Notes: generated by a model from the letters alone, not told the origin. A DNA stretch of 64,000 bases from Streptomyces angustmyceticus (GCF_019933235.1 NZ_CP082945.1:1364001-1428000); one strand, 5' to 3'. Shown: positions 1-9,260, counted from the first letter of the stretch. Numbers and translations are program-made.

Positions 1-1
1 G

Positions 2-2326
2 ACGGTTCCGTTCATCGCGCGCTACCGCAAGGAAGCCACCGAGACGCTCGACGACGCGCAGCTGCGCTCGCTCGAGGAGCGGCTGCGCTATCTGCGGGAG
101 CTGGAGGAGCGGCGGTCCGCGATCCTGGAGTCCGTACGGTCCCAGGGCAAGCTGGACGACGCCCTGGAGGCGCAGATCCGCGGCGCCGAGTCCAAGGCGC
201 GGCTGGAGGACATCTACCTCCCGTTCAAGCCCAAGCGGCGCACCAAGGCGCAGATCGCGCGGGAGGCGGGCCTGGAGCCGCTCGCCGACGGACTGCTGAG
301 CGATCCGTCGGTGGAGCCGGCCGCGGCCGCCGCGGCGTTCGTGGACGACGGCAAGGGCGTGGCCGACGCGGCGGCGGCGCTGGAGGGCGCGCGGGCCATC
401 CTGACCGAGCGGTTCGGCGAGGACGCGGACCTGATCGGCGAGCTGCGCGAGCGGATGTGGTCGCGCGGGCGGGTCGCGGCGAAGGTGCGCGAGGGCAAGG
501 AGGAGGCGGGCGCGAAGTTCGCCGACTACTTCGACTTCGCCGAGCCGTTCACCGAGCTTCCCTCGCACCGGGTGCTGGCGATGCTCCGCGGCGAGAAGGA
601 GGAGATCCTCGATCTCCAGCTGGAGCCGGAGGACCCGTCGGCGGCGACCGAGGGCCCCAGCTCCTACGAGCAGTCCATCGCGCACCGCTTCGGCATCGCC
701 GACCGGGGCCGGCCCGGCGACAAGTGGCTGCAGGACACGGTCCGTTGGGCCTGGCGCACCCGGGTGCAGGTGCACCTCGGGATCGATCTGCGGCTGCGGC
801 TGCGGCAGGCCGCCGAGGACGAGGCGGTACGGGTCTTCGCCTCGAACCTGCGCGATCTGCTGCTGGCGGCGCCCGCCGGTACCCGCGCCACGATGGGCCT
901 GGACCCCGGCTTCCGTACGGGCGTGAAGGTCGCCGTGGTGGACGCGACCGGCAAGGTGGCCGCCACGGAGACCATCTACCCCCATGTGCCGCAGCAGAAG
1001 TGGGACGCCTCGCTGGCCACCCTGGCGAAGCTGGCCCGTGAGCACGATGTCGAGCTGATCGCGATCGGCAACGGCACCGCCTCCCGCGAGACCGACAAGC
1101 TGGCGGCCGATCTGATCGCCGCGCAGCCGGAGCTGAAGCTGACGAAGGTGATGGTCTCCGAGGCCGGCGCCTCGGTGTACTCCGCCTCCGCGTTCGCCTC
1201 GCAGGAGCTGCCGGACCTGGACGTCTCGCTGCGCGGCGCGGTGTCCATCGCCCGCCGGCTGCAGGACCCGCTGGCCGAGCTGGTCAAGATCGACCCGAAG
1301 TCGATCGGTGTCGGCCAGTACCAGCACGACCTGTCCGAGGTGAAGCTGTCGCGCTCGCTGGACGCGGTGGTCGAGGACTGCGTGAACGGCGTCGGCGTGG
1401 ACGTCAACACCGCCTCGGCGCCGCTGCTCTCGCGGGTGTCGGGCATCGGCTCGGGGCTCGCCGAGAACATCGTGGCGCACCGGGACAGCAACGGCCCGTT
1501 CCGCTCCCGTAAGGCCCTCAAGGACGTGGCACGGCTCGGCCCGAAGGCGTACGAGCAGTGCGCGGGCTTCCTGCGGATCCGGGGCGGCGACGACCCGCTG
1601 GACGCCTCCAGCGTGCACCCGGAGGCGTACCCGGTGGTGCGCCGGATGGTGAAGTCGGCGGGCAGCGAGGTCGGTTCGCTGATCGGCAACACGGCGGTGC
1701 TGCGCTCGCTGAACGCCGCGGACTTCGTCGACGACTCCTTCGGTCTGCCGACGGTCGGCGACATCCTGCAGGAGCTGGAGAAGCCGGGCCGCGACCCGCG
1801 CCCGGTCTTCAAGACCGCGACCTTCAAGGAGGGCGTGGAGAAGATCGGCGACCTGCAGCCGGGGATGCTCCTGGAGGGCGTGGTGACCAATGTCGCCGCC
1901 TTCGGGGCGTTCGTGGACGTCGGCGTCCATCAGGACGGTCTGGTGCATGTCTCCGCGATGTCGAAGACCTTCGTCAAGGACCCGCGGGACGTGGTCAAGC
2001 CCGGCGACATCGTGCGGGTCAAGGTGCTCGACGTCGACATCCCCCGGAAGCGGATCTCGCTGACGCTGCGGCTGGACGACGAGCACGGCAAGGGCGCGCC
2101 GGCCGGCGGCGGCGAGCGGCGCGGTGGCGGCGAGCGCCGGGGCGGCAACGGCGGCGGACAGCGCGAGGGCGGCGGCCGGGGCGGCGCGCCGCGGCAGCGG
2201 CAGGGCGGCGGCGGACAGCGCGGCGGTGACCGCCGGGGCGGCCGCGACGCCGCGCCGGCCAACGACGCGATGGCGGACGCCCTGCGGCGGGCCGGGCTCC
2301 TGGGCACGGAGCGCGGCGGCCGCTGA
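2..2326 (+). CDS. tex: Tex family RNA-binding transcription accessory protein (5' end missing)
   Basis: The reading frame is already open at the first bases, where it reads [12 protein letters not shown], a conserved early Tex segment, so the true start lies outside the window. In order I see the helical N-terminal region, a YqgF-like RNase H fold beginning [10 protein letters not shown] (about 890-1250), a helix-hairpin-helix segment (about 1400-1530) and an S1 RNA-binding domain (about 1855-2080, [17 protein letters not shown]). The protein ends in a Gly/Arg-rich tail with repeated [14 protein letters not shown] units and a final hydrophobic [10 protein letters not shown]. Tex proteins bind nucleic acid in the cytoplasm and affect transcription; the RGG-like tail probably adds RNA affinity. 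A strong terminator hairpin follows the stop, so it looks like the last gene of its transcript. Confidence 0.93.
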   Translation, partial: TVPFIARYRKEATETLDDAQLRSLEERLRYLRELEERRSAILESVRSQGKLDDALEAQIRGAESKARLEDIYLPFKPKRRTKAQIAREAGLEPLADGLLSDPSVEPAAAAAAFVDDGKGVADAAAALEGARAILTERFGEDADLIGELRERMWSRGRVAAKVREGKEEAGAKFADYFDFAEPFTELPSHRVLAMLRGEKEEILDLQLEPEDPSAATEGPSSYEQSIAHRFGIADRGRPGDKWLQDTVRWAWRTRVQVHLGIDLRLRLRQAAEDEAVRVFASNLRDLLLAAPAGTRATMGLDPGFRTGVKVAVVDATGKVAATETIYPHVPQQKWDASLATLAKLAREHDVELIAIGNGTASRETDKLAADLIAAQPELKLTKVMVSEAGASVYSASAFASQELPDLDVSLRGAVSIARRLQDPLAELVKIDPKSIGVGQYQHDLSEVKLSRSLDAVVEDCVNGVGVDVNTASAPLLSRVSGIGSGLAENIVAHRDSNGPFRSRKALKDVARLGPKAYEQCAGFLRIRGGDDPLDASSVHPEAYPVVRRMVKSAGSEVGSLIGNTAVLRSLNAADFVDDSFGLPTVGDILQELEKPGRDPRPVFKTATFKEGVEKIGDLQPGMLLEGVVTNVAAFGAFVDVGVHQDGLVHVSAMSKTFVKDPRDVVKPGDIVRVKVLDVDIPRKRISLTLRLDDEHGKGAPAGGGERRGGGERRGGNGGGQREGGGRGGAPRQRQGGGGQRGGDRRGGRDAAPANDAMADALRRAGLLGTERGGR

Positions 2327-2354
2327 CGGGCCGCGACGACCCGCACGACAACGA

Positions 2355-2389
2355 CCGGCGGCAGCGGGCCCGGTGCCCGCTGCCGCCGG
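2355..2389 (+). terminator. Hairpin terminator after tex
   Basis: A perfect 15-bp inverted repeat, CCGGCGGCAGCGGGC at 2355-2369 and its complement at 2375-2389, with a 5-base loop, begins 28 bases after the tex stop. There is no U-tract, which is usual for streptomycete terminators. Confidence 0.75.
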
Positions 2390-2534
2390 CGCCGTCCGGT
2401 GCGGCGGTCCGGTGCGGTCCGGCGCCGTCCGGTGCGGTCCGGGCGAGCGGGCACCCGCCCGGACCGGACCACCGCGCCGGACGCCGGACGGCCGGACCGG
2501 CGATGCCCCCCGATGCCGCCCGCCCCGAATTGCG

Positions 2535-2564
2535 TGGACGGGGACCGCGCTTCGCGCCTACCCT
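2535..2564 (+). promoter_or_regulatory. Vegetative-type promoter for leader ORF and exporter
   Basis: TGGACG (2535-2540) and TACCCT (2559-2564) are separated by 18 bases. The -10 box ends six bases before the ATG at 2571, so the transcript would start at or next to that ATG and be leaderless. Confidence 0.55.
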
Positions 2565-2570
2565 GACCGC

Positions 2571-2600
2571 ATGTCCGGCCCCGAAGCGTCAAGACGCTAG
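2571..2600 (+). CDS. Candidate nine-residue leader peptide (MSGPEASRR)
   Basis: A short ORF, ATG at 2571 to TAG at 2598-2600, encodes MSGPEASRR. It sits six bases after a TACCCT -10 box, so it could be translated from a leaderless message. Its stop codon abuts a stable hairpin, and the next real gene is a chloramphenicol-type exporter 286 bases downstream. Drug-inducible resistance genes are often controlled by ribosome stalling on such short leaders; that this ORF works that way is my inference. Against it: there is no ribosome site, and nine codons can occur by chance. Confidence 0.4.
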   Translation: MSGPEASRR

Positions 2601-2619
2601 CCACCGGTCGTCCGGTGGC
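2600..2619 (+). promoter_or_regulatory. Hairpin overlapping the leader stop; possible attenuator
   Basis: GCCACCGG (2600-2607) pairs with CCGGTGGC (2612-2619) around a TCGT loop. The left arm recurs exactly at 2684-2691, so the right arm has an alternative partner, a layout compatible with switching between two RNA folds. Confidence 0.4.
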
Positions 2620-2886
2620 GCCCCGCACCGCTCCGCGCTCGCGCCTTCTTCTCGGCGCGCCTTCGCGCGGCCGTGTTCCGCCTGCCACCGGATCGCCGTA
2701 GTACGGGCTTCTCCGACCTGACGCCGCGTCACCCCCGGCACCGCTGTGCCGCCGTGCCGCCGCCTCCGGTCGTTTCGCGCGGTGGCCGCGCGTGCCCGGC
2801 CGGACGGGTCGCTCTCCGCGCCCCGTCACGGGTACCGCCGCGCCCGCCGCCTCGTGCCGATTCCCCTGTGGTTGCGGAGTGTTGCT

Positions 2887-4113
2887 GTGCCGTTCGTTCT
2901 CCATCTGCTCCAACTCGCGGTCTTCGCCCAAGGAACCTCCGAGTTCATGCTGTCCGGTCTGCTGCCGGACATCGCCCGTGATCTGCGTGTCCCGGTCTCC
3001 GCCGCGGGCGCGCTGACCTCGGCCTTCGCCGTGGGCATGGTCCTCGGCGCGCCCCTGATGGCGCTGCTGGGCCGGCGCTGGCCACGGCGCCGCGCCCTGC
3101 TGGTCTTCCTGGTCACGTTCCTGCTCGTCCATGTCGTCGGCGCGCTCACCACCCGCTACGACGTCCTGCTCGCCACCCGGTTCGTCGCGGCCCTGGCCAA
3201 CGCCGGGTTCCTGGCGGTGGCGCTGACGACCGCCGCCGCCATGGTCGCGCCCGGTGCCCGGGGCCGGGCGACCGCGGTCCTGCTCGGCGGCACCACCCTG
3301 GCGTGTGTCGTGGGCGTGCCCGCCGGCGCTCTCCTCGGGGAGCTGTGGGGGTGGCGCGCGGCCTTCTGGGCGGTGGCGCTGGTGTCGCTGCCCGCCGTCC
3401 TCGCGATCCTCCGGTCGGTACCGCACGGCCGTCCCGCACGCTCCACGGGACGCGGTGGGGGCGTCCGCGGCGAGCTGGGCGCGCTGCGCCGCCCGCGGCT
3501 GGTGGTGATCCTGCTGCTGGGAGCCCTGGTCAACGGAGCGACCTTCTGCACCTTCACCTACCTCGCGCCGCTGGTCACCGGCGTCACCGGCGTCGGCACC
3601 GGCTGGGTGCCCGCGGTGCTGGCGCTCTTCGGGCTGGGGTCGTTCGCCGGGGTGAGCGCCGCCGGACGCCTGGCCGACACCCGGCCCGTCCCCCTGCTGG
3701 TGGCCGGCGGGGCGGCGCTGCCGCTCGGCTGGACGGTGCTCGCGTTCACCGCCGGGGACCCGGTGGCCGCCCTGGTGCTGGTCCTGGTCCAGGGCGCGCT
3801 GTCGTTCGCGGTCGGGGCCACCCTGGTCGCACAGGCGCTCTCCGCGGCGCCCGGGGCGCCGACCCTGGGCGGCGGGTTCGCCACGGCGGCGTTGAACGTG
3901 GGCGCGGCGATCGGCCCCTGGTGCGGCGGCGCCGCGCTCACCGCGGGGCTCGGCCCCCGCTCGCCGCTGTGGGTGAGCGCCCTGCTGACGGCCCTCGCGC
4001 TCGTCCTCGCGGCGGCGGCCCGCGCGGCGCGTCGCCGGGCGCCGCGGGACGGCGTACCCAGGGTCCTCCGCACGAGCCAAAAAACTTCGGACGGCGATGT
4101 CGAGAACCCGTAA
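2887..4113 (+). CDS. MFS drug exporter, chloramphenicol-resistance (CmlR/Cmx) type
   Basis: This 408-residue, 12-helix major facilitator protein begins (V)PFVLHLLQLAVFAQGTSEFM, closely matching the N-terminus of CmlR/Cmx chloramphenicol exporters as I remember them. The family hallmarks SAFAVGMVLGAP, GATFCTFTYLAPLVT and GGGFATAALNVGAAIGP are all present. It should sit in the cytoplasmic membrane and pump out amphenicols or related hydrophobic compounds by proton antiport. I chose the GTG at 2887 because GGAG lies seven bases upstream and the family start aligns there; the frame stays open upstream to 2746. The long upstream region may hold a leader-peptide attenuator. The actual substrate is not proven. 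Confidence 0.85.
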   Translation: MPFVLHLLQLAVFAQGTSEFMLSGLLPDIARDLRVPVSAAGALTSAFAVGMVLGAPLMALLGRRWPRRRALLVFLVTFLLVHVVGALTTRYDVLLATRFVAALANAGFLAVALTTAAAMVAPGARGRATAVLLGGTTLACVVGVPAGALLGELWGWRAAFWAVALVSLPAVLAILRSVPHGRPARSTGRGGGVRGELGALRRPRLVVILLLGALVNGATFCTFTYLAPLVTGVTGVGTGWVPAVLALFGLGSFAGVSAAGRLADTRPVPLLVAGGAALPLGWTVLAFTAGDPVAALVLVLVQGALSFAVGATLVAQALSAAPGAPTLGGGFATAALNVGAAIGPWCGGAALTAGLGPRSPLWVSALLTALALVLAAAARAARRRAPRDGVPRVLRTSQKTSDGDVENP

Positions 4114-4176
4114 CCGGCTCCGTCCCCGCTATGAACGCGACCACAATGGGTCGCACCCGCTCCGAGGAGACCGACG

Positions 4177-4584
4177 ATGGCCAAGTACCTGCTGCTCAAG
4201 CACTACCGTGGCGCTCCGGCCGCGGTCAACGACGTGCCGATGGACCAGTGGACGCCCGAGGAGATCTCGGCGCACGTGCAGTACATGCAGGACTTCGCGG
4301 ACCGGCTGGAGAAGACCGGCGAGTTCGTCGACGGTCAGGCGCTGGCCCCCGAGGGGAGCTGGGTCCGCTACGACGGCGAGGGGCGTCCGCCGGTCACCGA
4401 CGGCCCGTTCGCCGAGACCAAGGACCTCATCGCCGGCTGGATGGTGATCGACGTCGACAGCCATGAGCGCGCCGTCGAGCTGGCCGGGGAGCTGTCGGCC
4501 GCGCCCGGGGCGGGCGGGAAGCCGATCCACGAGTGGCTGGAGGTGCGCCCCTTCCTGTCCGCGCCGCCCACCATCACGGAGTGA
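4177..4584 (+). CDS. YciI-like DGPF-domain protein
   Basis: A 135-residue YCII/DGPF-fold protein with the diagnostic TDGPFAETKDLIAGW segment near residues 68-82. GAGGAG lies just upstream of the ATG. The family is small, soluble and of unsettled biochemistry, but it is known to be encoded next to ECF42 sigma factors and co-regulated with them, as here: the next gene starts within or just after its stop codon. Expected to be cytoplasmic and a target or partner of that sigma factor. Confidence 0.85.
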   Translation: MAKYLLLKHYRGAPAAVNDVPMDQWTPEEISAHVQYMQDFADRLEKTGEFVDGQALAPEGSWVRYDGEGRPPVTDGPFAETKDLIAGWMVIDVDSHERAVELAGELSAAPGAGGKPIHEWLEVRPFLSAPPTITE

Positions 4585-4592
4585 CCCGCACC

Positions 4593-5768
4593 ATGGACGA
4601 GGCCCTGCTCCGGAGCCTCATCCCGGGCGTGCTCGCCGTCCTCGTCCGCCGCGGAGCCGACTTCGCGGCGGCCGAGGACGCGGTGCAGGACGCGCTGGTC
4701 GAGGCGGTCCGCGTCTGGCCGGCCGATCCCCCGCGGGATCCGAAGGGCTGGCTGGTCACGGTCGCCTGGCGCCGGTTCCTCGACGCGACCCGGGCGGACG
4801 CCGCCCGGCGCCGGCGCGAGGACCGCGTCGACGAGGAGCCGGTGCCCGGTCCCGTGCCCACGTCGGACGACACGCTCCGGCTGTACTTCCTGTGCGCCCA
4901 CCCGTCGCTGACGCCGGCGTCCGCGGTGGCGCTGACGCTGCGCGCCGTCGGCGGGCTGACCACCCGCCAGATCGCGCGGGCCTACCTGGTGCCCGAGGCG
5001 ACCATGGCGCAGCGCATCAGCCGGGCCAAGCGCACCGTCTCCGGCGTCCGCCTCGACCGGCCCGGTGACGTCGCCACCGTGCTGCGCGTCCTCTACCTGG
5101 TCTTCAACGAGGGCTACTCCGGCGACATCGACCTCGCCGCCGAGGCCATCCGGCTCACCCGGCAGCTCGCGGCCGCGATCGACCACCCCGAGGTGGCGGG
5201 GCTGCTCGCCCTGATGCTGCTGCACCACGCCCGGCGCGCGGCCCGGACCGCGGCCGACGGCAGCCTGGTGCCGCTCGCCGAGCAGGACCGCGGGCGGTGG
5301 GACACCGCGGCGATCGCCGAGGGCGTGGCGATCCTGCAGGGGGCCCTGGCCCGCGACCGGCTGGGCGAGTACCAGGCCCAGGCGGCGATCGCGGCGCTGC
5401 ACGCCGACGCGCCCGCCGCCGAGGAGACCGACTGGGTGCAGATCGTCGAGTGGTACGACGAGCTGGTGCGCCTGACCGACAGCCCGGTCGTCCGGCTCAA
5501 CCGCGCGGTGGCCGTGGGCGAGGCGGACGGGCCGCGCGCCGGGCTGGCGGCCCTCGCGGAGCTGGACGACGCGGCCCCGGGCGCTGCGGGCGGGGCGCAC
5601 CCGGTCCCCCGCCGCACCGCCGTGGCGGCCTACCTCCACGAGCGCGACGGCGACCCGGCGACGGCGGCGCGGCTGTACGCCGAGGCGGCCCGGGAGGCGC
5701 CCAACCTCGCCGAGCGCGACCACCTGACGCGCCAGGCCGCCCGGCTCAACAGTCTGCGGGGGCGCTGA
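4593..5768 (+). CDS. ECF42-type RNA polymerase sigma factor with C-terminal extension
   Basis: The 391-residue protein has a sigma-70 region 2 (about residues 10-75, AAEDAVQDALVEAVRVWP), a region 4 helix-turn-helix (about 120-150, LTTRQIARAYLVPEATMAQRISRAK) and a long C-terminal domain typical of ECF42 (YLVFNEGYSGD near 170, helical repeats to the end). No anti-sigma factor gene is adjacent; in this group the C-terminal domain is needed for activity. I use the ATG at 4593, where the sigma-2 alignment begins. An in-frame GTG at 4581 would overlap the stop of the DGPF gene (GTGA) and is a reasonable alternative. Either way the two genes are translationally coupled or nearly so. Confidence 0.88.
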   Translation: MDEALLRSLIPGVLAVLVRRGADFAAAEDAVQDALVEAVRVWPADPPRDPKGWLVTVAWRRFLDATRADAARRRREDRVDEEPVPGPVPTSDDTLRLYFLCAHPSLTPASAVALTLRAVGGLTTRQIARAYLVPEATMAQRISRAKRTVSGVRLDRPGDVATVLRVLYLVFNEGYSGDIDLAAEAIRLTRQLAAAIDHPEVAGLLALMLLHHARRAARTAADGSLVPLAEQDRGRWDTAAIAEGVAILQGALARDRLGEYQAQAAIAALHADAPAAEETDWVQIVEWYDELVRLTDSPVVRLNRAVAVGEADGPRAGLAALAELDDAAPGAAGGAHPVPRRTAVAAYLHERDGDPATAARLYAEAAREAPNLAERDHLTRQAARLNSLRGR

Positions 5769-5809
5769 CGGGCCGCGCGCGGACTCTCCCGGGTATCCGG
5801 CGCCCACCC

Positions 5810-5833
5810 GGCCCGGAGCTCCCGTCCCGGGCC
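5810..5833. terminator. Possible terminator between convergent genes
   Basis: GGCCCGG (5810-5816) and CCGGGCC (5827-5833) form a 7-bp stem with a 10-base loop in the 70-bp gap between the sigma factor and the FUSC gene. Confidence 0.35.
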
Positions 5834-5838
5834 CTGTC

Positions 5839-7842
5839 TCAGGGCGCCCCCGCATGGCCGCGGATCCGCTCCACTTCCGCCGCCACGTCCGTGAGGGTGG
5901 CGCAGTCCGGAACCGGCAGCAGGTCGGGGCCCGGCGGGCCGGCGGGCCGGCGCGGGTCCTCCAGCGCGTCGGCCATGGCGGACAGCGCCTGGCACAGCCG
6001 CTCGGCCTCGGCCACGCTCGGGCGGTGGGCACCGTGGTCCAGGCGTACGGCGCAGGCGGTCGCGGCGTCCACGATGCGTTCGGCCGCGGTGACGACGGTC
6101 AGCCAGTCGGGGTTGCGGTCCCGGGCGGCGAGGAGTTCGGCCGCGGTGGTCTCCGCCGCCGCCCTGGCCTCGCCCAGCGCGCGGTAGGCGGCGCGGCGCA
6201 GCGCCAGCCGCCGGGTGGGGTCGGTGCCCGGCTCCGACTCCAGGACGTGCCGGAGGTACTCCTCGGTGCCGTGCAGCGCCGCGGTGACGCGGTGGCCGAC
6301 CCGGCGGCGCGGATCGGCGAGCCGGGGCAGATGCCCGACGACGAGCACGATGGCGCAGGCGATGGAGGTGTCGACGACCCGCTCGGCGGCGGCCTCGTGG
6401 GCGCCGCTGGCGTAGACGAAGGACAGCACCATCAGCGTGATCGCCACGGTCTGCAGCGCGAAGTGGCGCGTGGCGAACGGCAGCAGCGCGCCGCCCGCGC
6501 CCGCCACCACCGCGGGCCACCACGCCCCGGCCGGCACCAGGCCCGCCGCGGCGAAGAGCAGGACGCCGGCGACGGTCCCGGCGAAGCGGTTGACCGTACG
6601 GGAGAAGAGCGGGCCCAGGTCGGGCTTGACGAGGAAGGTGGTGGTCGCCGGGAGCCAGTACCAGTGCTCCGGGCGCAGCAGCAGGGCCACGGCGGCGCTG
6701 GCCGCGATGCAGACGGCGACCCGCAGCCCGTAGTCGCGCCCGGCGGGCCCGAACAGGCCGCGCCCGCGCCGGGTCCGCCCGCCGACGGCAACCAGCGCCC
6801 CCTGGAGCACGGAGCCGGGCAGGGTCATCCAGGCGGGACGGCCCGAAGGGGCGGGTGCCGGCTGCCGCGGCGGCGCCGGCAGCGGCTCGCGGCGGGCGAA
6901 CACCACCGCGGCGTCCAGCAGCGCCTGGTCGAAGGCGCCGCGCGCGGCCGTACTCGCCTCCGGGGCGGACAGCCGGCCCGGGGAGCCCCCGGTGCGCAGG
7001 GCATCGGCGAACCGCCGGGGACTGTCCGCCACGCGGGACGACAGCGGGCGGGCCTCCCACAGCAGCGCGACGCTGGCCTCGCACAGCGCGGTGGCCGCGG
7101 CGAACCGCTCGGTGAGCAGGAGTTCCTCGGTACGGGCGGGCCGGTGCAGCAGCCGGCTGGTGAGCCGGCGCAGCCGCAGGGCCTCGTCGGCACGGTCCAG
7201 CGCGGCGGTGAGCCGGCGCCGGGCGGGCTCGGCGCCGGTCCCGCCGGCCGCGCCCAGGGCGTCGGCGAGCGCGTCGAAGACCGTGGCGACCGCCGCCCGC
7301 TCGCCGCTGAGCGCCCCGCCCGCCGGGCGCGGTGAGCGCACCACGAGCCGCAGCAGGAGCAGCCACAGGCAGCCGGCGAGGACGAAGAGGGCCTTCTCCC
7401 AGGGCGCCCCGGGAAGCGGCATCCCGGCCCCCAGGATGGCGGCGGCCAGCATCTGCATGCCGGCGTTGGAGCGCACCGGACCGGCCACGCTGCCCGCGCC
7501 GGAGAGGAAGCCGACGGCGAACAGCGCGGGCACCGTCCACCAGCCCGCGCCGGCCGTCTGCAGCGAGGCGCCGATCAGCATGCCGAACGCCGTGGCCAGG
7601 GCGGGCAGGCCGATGTGGACGATGCCGGTACGACGGGTGCCGGGGCGGTCGTTGACCCCGGCCAGCATCGAGCCGAGCGCGCTCAGGACGCCGGGCGCCA
7701 CCTGGCCGGTGGCGATGCCCGCGGCCAGCAGCGGTCCCGCGCACAGCGCACCACGGGCGACGGCCGCCCAGGGCACGGGCAGCCGCTGCCAGCGGAACGG
7801 GTGGGCCAGCCAGGCGGGTACGGCGCGCGGCGCGCGGAGCAT
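5839..7842 (-). CDS. FUSC-family membrane protein
   Basis: A 667-residue protein with two hydrophobic blocks (about residues 30-150 and 350-470) separated by a soluble helical domain, the usual architecture of FUSC/YccS-like proteins. Segments such as RVAVCIAASAAVALLLRPEHWYW and the FLVKPDLGPLFSRTVNRFAGT stretch match the C-terminal FUSC block. Relatives include putative aromatic-acid and amphiphile exporters; the substrate here is unknown. The ATG at 7842 is preceded by GAGGAGG four bases away, so I prefer it over longer upstream starts. The gene stands alone and is divergent from the flavoprotein gene. Confidence 0.78.
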   Translation of the reverse strand: MLRAPRAVPAWLAHPFRWQRLPVPWAAVARGALCAGPLLAAGIATGQVAPGVLSALGSMLAGVNDRPGTRRTGIVHIGLPALATAFGMLIGASLQTAGAGWWTVPALFAVGFLSGAGSVAGPVRSNAGMQMLAAAILGAGMPLPGAPWEKALFVLAGCLWLLLLRLVVRSPRPAGGALSGERAAVATVFDALADALGAAGGTGAEPARRRLTAALDRADEALRLRRLTSRLLHRPARTEELLLTERFAAATALCEASVALLWEARPLSSRVADSPRRFADALRTGGSPGRLSAPEASTAARGAFDQALLDAAVVFARREPLPAPPRQPAPAPSGRPAWMTLPGSVLQGALVAVGGRTRRGRGLFGPAGRDYGLRVAVCIAASAAVALLLRPEHWYWLPATTTFLVKPDLGPLFSRTVNRFAGTVAGVLLFAAAGLVPAGAWWPAVVAGAGGALLPFATRHFALQTVAITLMVLSFVYASGAHEAAAERVVDTSIACAIVLVVGHLPRLADPRRRVGHRVTAALHGTEEYLRHVLESEPGTDPTRRLALRRAAYRALGEARAAAETTAAELLAARDRNPDWLTVVTAAERIVDAATACAVRLDHGAHRPSVAEAERLCQALSAMADALEDPRRPAGPPGPDLLPVPDCATLTDVAAEVERIRGHAGAP

Positions 7843-8082
7843 GGGCCTCCTCAGACGACGGCGTACGAGGTCACGGCGTACGGACGGCGGGAACGGGATC
7901 CGAGGGGCGACATCGGCCGACGGTGCTGCCACCAGCCTACGGTCCGTGCCTGTCCGGACCGCTGCCGCGGGGTTACCGCAAGATCACGACGAGATGATCC
8001 CCACGCCGCCGGGGCGCCACGAGCGGGTGCGCCGCCGCCCCCGGGCCCTCCGCCTCTCCCGGGCGCGTTCCCGCACCCGCCC

Positions 8083-8111
8083 TCGTCAACCGCCGCCCCA
8101 CCCGTTAGCGT
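8083..8111 (+). promoter_or_regulatory. Leaderless-type promoter of the flavoprotein gene
   Basis: TCGTCA (8083-8088), 17-base spacer, TAGCGT (8106-8111). The ATG at 8118 lies exactly six bases after the -10 box and has no ribosome site. Confidence 0.5.
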
Positions 8112-8117
8112 CCCGCC

Positions 8118-9137
8118 ATGGCGAGCGACACAGGTGGCATGGACGTGACGGTGGTCGGCGGCGGCGTGATCGGGCTGACGTCGGCGATCGCGCTGGCGGA
8201 GGACGGGCACCGGGTGCGGGTGGTGAGCCGGGACGCCGCGGACCGGACGACGTCGGCGGTGGCCGGCGGGCTGTGCTGGCCGTACCGCATCCGGCCCTTC
8301 GAACGGGCGGTGCGCTGGTCGGTGCGGTCCTTCGAGGTGCTCGCGGCGCTCGCCGAGCGGCCCCAGGAGACCGGCGCCCGGATGGTGACGGGCACGATGA
8401 CCCGGGCGGCCGGCGACGGACCGGACGACGGCAGGGCCCTGGACGGCGCCGGCGACGAACTGGCCGCCTGGTACGCCGCGGTGCCCGGACTGCGGCGGGC
8501 CACCGCGGCGGAGCTCCCCGAGGGGGACGCGTCGGGGTGGCGGGCCCGCACTCCCCTGGTGGACATGCCGGCCCATCTCCGCTACCTGGAGCGACGGTTG
8601 ACGGCCGCGGGCGGGACCGTGGAGCGGCACGGAGTCGCGTCGCTGACCGAGGCCGGCCGGTCGGCCGATGTGGTGGTGAACTGCTCGGGGCTGGGGGCGC
8701 GCGAGCTGGTCCCCGATCCGGACGTGCATCCGGTCCAGGGGCAGTTGGTGGTCGTGGAGAACCCCGGTATCGAGGAGTGGCTGGTGTCCGCCGACGCGGG
8801 CGCGGCGGAGACGACGTATGTGCTGCCCCAGCCGTACGGCGTGGTGCTGGGCGGGACCGCGCGGGAGAACGCCTGGTCGCGGGAGCCCGATCCGGCGGTG
8901 GCGGAGGCGATCGTGGCGCGCTGCGCGCGGCGCTTCCCCGAGCTGGCCGGGGCCCGGGTGCTGGCGCACAAGGTGGGGCTGCGCCCGGCCCGTCCGGCGG
9001 TCCGGCTGGCGGTGGAACCGCTGCCCGACGGCACGCCGTGCGTCCACAACTACGGGCACGGGGGCGCGGGGGTGACCGTGTCGTGGGGGTGCGCGGACGA
9101 GGTGCTGCGGCACGTGCGCGCCCTGCGGGACTTGTGA
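8118..9137 (+). CDS. FAD-dependent oxidoreductase, D-amino-acid oxidase type
   Basis: This 339-residue protein opens with a Rossmann dinucleotide-binding motif (VVGGGVIGLTSAIAL, residues 12-26). It ends with the D-amino-acid oxidase signature HNYGHGGAGVTVSWGCA, which contributes to FAD binding. The AGGLCWPYRI segment near residue 50 is also typical of the DAO group. The expected reaction is oxidative deamination of a D-amino acid to a 2-oxo acid, ammonia and hydrogen peroxide; the exact substrate cannot be read from sequence. The start is probably leaderless (see promoter), with ATG 8142 as a weaker alternative. It lies just upstream of a DD-peptidase gene, but a 123-bp gap makes co-transcription uncertain. 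Confidence 0.85.
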   Translation: MASDTGGMDVTVVGGGVIGLTSAIALAEDGHRVRVVSRDAADRTTSAVAGGLCWPYRIRPFERAVRWSVRSFEVLAALAERPQETGARMVTGTMTRAAGDGPDDGRALDGAGDELAAWYAAVPGLRRATAAELPEGDASGWRARTPLVDMPAHLRYLERRLTAAGGTVERHGVASLTEAGRSADVVVNCSGLGARELVPDPDVHPVQGQLVVVENPGIEEWLVSADAGAAETTYVLPQPYGVVLGGTARENAWSREPDPAVAEAIVARCARRFPELAGARVLAHKVGLRPARPAVRLAVEPLPDGTPCVHNYGHGGAGVTVSWGCADEVLRHVRALRDL

Positions 9138-9260
9138 ATCGGCGGCAGACGAGATGAAGTTGCCGCCCAAGGGCGCACATCCATTCCGTCGGCTCGTGCG
9201 TCTCATCAGCGAGCGGCATGCGCATAGGGCCGCGCTGCAGGGGCATTTGGAGTATATATT

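Larger units (their letters stand above)
2327..2886 (+). other. Intergenic region between tex and the exporter gene
   Basis: This stretch holds the tex terminator, three direct copies of GTCCGGTGCGG (2394-2404, 2407-2417, 2427-2437), a promoter-like pair with a nine-codon leader ORF, a strong hairpin at 2600-2619 and a second GC-rich stem near 2657-2670. I see no longer protein-coding gene. Confidence 0.6.

Noticed and set aside
2394..2437. Short repeats considered as a CRISPR array
   Set aside because: Units are 11 bp with spacings of 13 and 20 bp; there are no uniform spacers and no cas genes in the window.
1930..4080. Long antisense open frames over tex and the exporter, and similar ones across the window
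   Set aside because: In DNA this GC-rich, stop codons are rare in all frames. The translations are Arg/Ala/Gly/Pro-rich and antisense to well-supported genes.
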